This document shows, piece after piece, positions 6,459 through 8,022 of a stretch of DNA of 8,022 bases (positions are counted from its first letter, which is position 1; the number at the start of each line of letters is the position of its first letter). The translations under genes were made by a program, and so were the position numbers. The notes under the pieces were generated by a model. It saw only the letters and a list, made by a program, of their open reading frames with translations, did not search any database and was not told where the DNA came from. Source of the stretch: JAUIAI01 sp963976885 (GTDB taxonomy: Bacteria > Pseudomonadota > Gammaproteobacteria > Burkholderiales > Burkholderiaceae_E); NCBI GenBank assembly GCA_963976885.1, contig CAXBNM010000223.1, positions 1 through 8,022 of the forward strand, written 5' to 3'.

Positions 6459-8022
6459 ATGAACCAACATAGCCCTGACCCTGCCTCCATGCCAAGTAAC
6501 GCCCTCAAGCCCGAGCAACTGGCCCGGTGTACCCGCGCCGATGAAATTACCATCGAGCTGCCGTGCAGCCGGCCCGACGAATTGCCCGAAGGCACCGAAC
6601 CGAGTTCGGTGCTCGTTGGCCACGGACGAGCGGCCCGGGCCATTGATTACGCGCTCAACATCGACCGGCCCGGATACAACCTGTTTGTGATGGGCCCGCA
6701 GGGGATCGGCAAGACCCGCTTTCTGCGCGAAGCGCTGACGCGTCGCCAGCGGCAGATCACCTCCGTCGATCAACTCTATCTGAATCGCTTCAGCGATCCG
6801 GACAAACCGCTTGCGGTCACCGTCAAGGCTGGCGATGGCGCGCGGCTGCGCGCCGCGATGGCGCATCTGCTGCAGGACCTGCACACGACGGTGCAGGCGG
6901 CCTTCGAGGCGGAGTCTTATCAGCAACAGATCGAACGTCTCAAGAGCCGGATGGCGCAGTTCGAGCGTTCGCGTCTGGAGACCATTCAAAGCCAGGCGCG
7001 TGACGAAGGTCTGGCGCTGGTGCAATCGCACGAGGGACTGGTGGTGGCGCCGATGGCCGGCGAAGAGCCGATGTCGTTCGAGCAGATGTCGAAGCTGCCC
7101 GATGCCGAGCAGAATCGGCTCCGTGAGCGGCTGGCCGCGTTCAATGAGATGCTGCAAAAGGCCAACCGCGACAGCCTGAAATTTCGGCGCGAGCAGGCCG
7201 CTGTTGTGCGTGACCTGAACCGCCAGACTGCGGCGGCGGCGGTCGAGCCCTGCGTGGATGATCTGCGCAGTCAGTTTGCTCAGTACCCGGCGCTGCTTGA
7301 ATGGTTCGACAGTCTGCACAATGACTTGCTTGAGCGCTATCCGGCTTTTGTAGCCGGGGGCGAGGATGCCGAGGGCGGCAGCGCCGAACCGATGATGCAG
7401 GAGCAGCATCGCTATCAGGTCAATGTGCTGACCGAGGGGCCGCCTGCCGATGAGGCGCCGGCGCCAATCGTGCAACTCGATCACCCCACTGTGTCCGAGC
7501 TGCTGGGTCGCATCGAAAACCGGGTGCGCGCGACCGGCGTCCATACTGATTTCACGATGATCAAGCCCGGTGCGCTGCATAAGGCCAATGGCGGCTATCT
7601 GCTCATCGATGCCTGGCGATTGTTCTCCGAACCGTACGCGTGGGACGCGCTCAAGCGGGCGCTGCAACGGCGGGCGATCCGGCTTGAGTCGATTGCGCAA
7701 AGCGCGGTTGGCGTGAACGGCAACCGGCTCGATCCCGATCCGATACCTCTGAATGTCAAAGTCGTGCTGTTCGGCGAACGGGAGTCGTACTACACGCTGA
7801 GCGAACTCGACCCGGAATTCGATGCCTTGTTCCGGGTGACGGCTGACTTTGATGACTATCTGGTGCGCACCCCTGACCACCAGAACGGTCTGGCCCAGGT
7901 GCTGGCCGAGCAGGCTTGCATCAGCGGGCTGCTGCCGCTTGACCGGTCGGCGCTGGCTTGTCTGGTTGATGAAGCGTCGCGCCGTGCCGAGGATCAGGAG
8001 CGACTCTCCGCTCATGTGCAGG
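6459..8022 (+). CDS. Lon-related ATP-dependent protease (LonB/YcbZ-like), N-terminal part
   Basis: The frame from ATG 6459 stays open to the right edge (521 codons) and encodes the ATPase half of a Lon-related protease of the COG1067 (LonB/YcbZ) type, usually about 800 residues. An N-terminal region (LKPEQLARC) leads to GYNLFVMGPQGIGKTRF, with Walker A at 79-86. Two helical, probably coiled-coil stretches follow, at about 155-185 and 217-273. Then come RYQVNVL, the conserved GRIENR, PGALHKANGGYLLIDAWRLF with Walker B LLID ending at Asp384, LFGERESYY from about 438, and FRVTADFDDY. The Ser-Lys proteolytic domain would lie beyond the window. The in-frame ATG 6489 is an alternative start that fits family N-termini slightly better; neither start has a clear ribosome binding site. 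The gap to the upstream stop is 11 bases, so co-transcription is possible. A role in degrading misfolded or regulatory proteins is inferred from the family. Confidence 0.9.
   Translation, partial: MNQHSPDPASMPSNALKPEQLARCTRADEITIELPCSRPDELPEGTEPSSVLVGHGRAARAIDYALNIDRPGYNLFVMGPQGIGKTRFLREALTRRQRQITSVDQLYLNRFSDPDKPLAVTVKAGDGARLRAAMAHLLQDLHTTVQAAFEAESYQQQIERLKSRMAQFERSRLETIQSQARDEGLALVQSHEGLVVAPMAGEEPMSFEQMSKLPDAEQNRLRERLAAFNEMLQKANRDSLKFRREQAAVVRDLNRQTAAAAVEPCVDDLRSQFAQYPALLEWFDSLHNDLLERYPAFVAGGEDAEGGSAEPMMQEQHRYQVNVLTEGPPADEAPAPIVQLDHPTVSELLGRIENRVRATGVHTDFTMIKPGALHKANGGYLLIDAWRLFSEPYAWDALKRALQRRAIRLESIAQSAVGVNGNRLDPDPIPLNVKVVLFGERESYYTLSELDPEFDALFRVTADFDDYLVRTPDHQNGLAQVLAEQACISGLLPLDRSALACLVDEASRRAEDQERLSAHVQ

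Noticed and set aside
6599..6610. Palindrome ACCGA-GT-TCGGT
   Set aside because: It lies inside the protease coding region, has a 2-base loop and fits ordinary coding sequence; no regulatory reading is supported.
6444..8015. A 523-residue open frame on the - strand
   Set aside because: It lies wholly antisense to the Lon-related protease, whose + strand frame carries clear family motifs. The antisense protein has no recognisable domain and reflects high GC content.
1..8022. tRNA, rRNA, CRISPR array, insertion sequence or phage attachment site
   Set aside because: I saw no cloverleaf, regularly spaced repeats, transposase or terminal inverted repeats on either strand; nearly all of the window is accounted for by the six genes listed.

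Overview
The window is GC-rich bacterial chromosomal DNA, almost fully coding. The gene set (an SbcCD-like nuclease pair, a DUF1415 protein, an EamA transporter divergent from a MocR-type regulator, and a Lon-related protease) suggests a gamma- or betaproteobacterium. That placement rests on recalled family distribution and is tentative. I see no RNA gene, insertion sequence, CRISPR array or phage gene.

Region 1 (1-3914, + strand) is a tight three-gene operon. It holds the C-terminal part of a Mre11/SbcD-like metallophosphoesterase, a 901-residue SMC/Rad50-like ATPase, and a DUF1415 protein. Both junctions are 4-base ATGA overlaps, so translation is probably coupled. The first two should form a DNA-end-processing nuclease-ATPase complex. 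The ATPase has no zinc-hook CXXC; a short beta-rich segment sits between its coiled-coil arms instead. The role of the DUF1415 protein is unknown.

Region 2 (3929-6447) holds a convergent EamA-type transporter on the - strand and, divergent from it, a MocR-type regulator (GntR winged helix fused to an aminotransferase-like domain) on the + strand. Such regulators often control the adjacent transporter. Their 126-base intergenic region carries three copies of ACAGTT spaced close to whole helical turns, a good operator candidate. Both genes look damaged. The regulator is split by a frameshift at about 5392, just after the DNA-binding domain and linker, and the transporter seems to lack its first membrane helix. 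The remaining motifs are intact, so any loss would be recent, or the frameshift could be a sequence error.

Region 3 (6459-8022, + strand) is the N-terminal 521 residues of a Lon-related ATP-dependent protease (LonB/YcbZ-like, COG1067 type). It runs off the end of the window before the proteolytic domain. It begins 11 bases after the regulator's stop codon and may be read from the same transcript.
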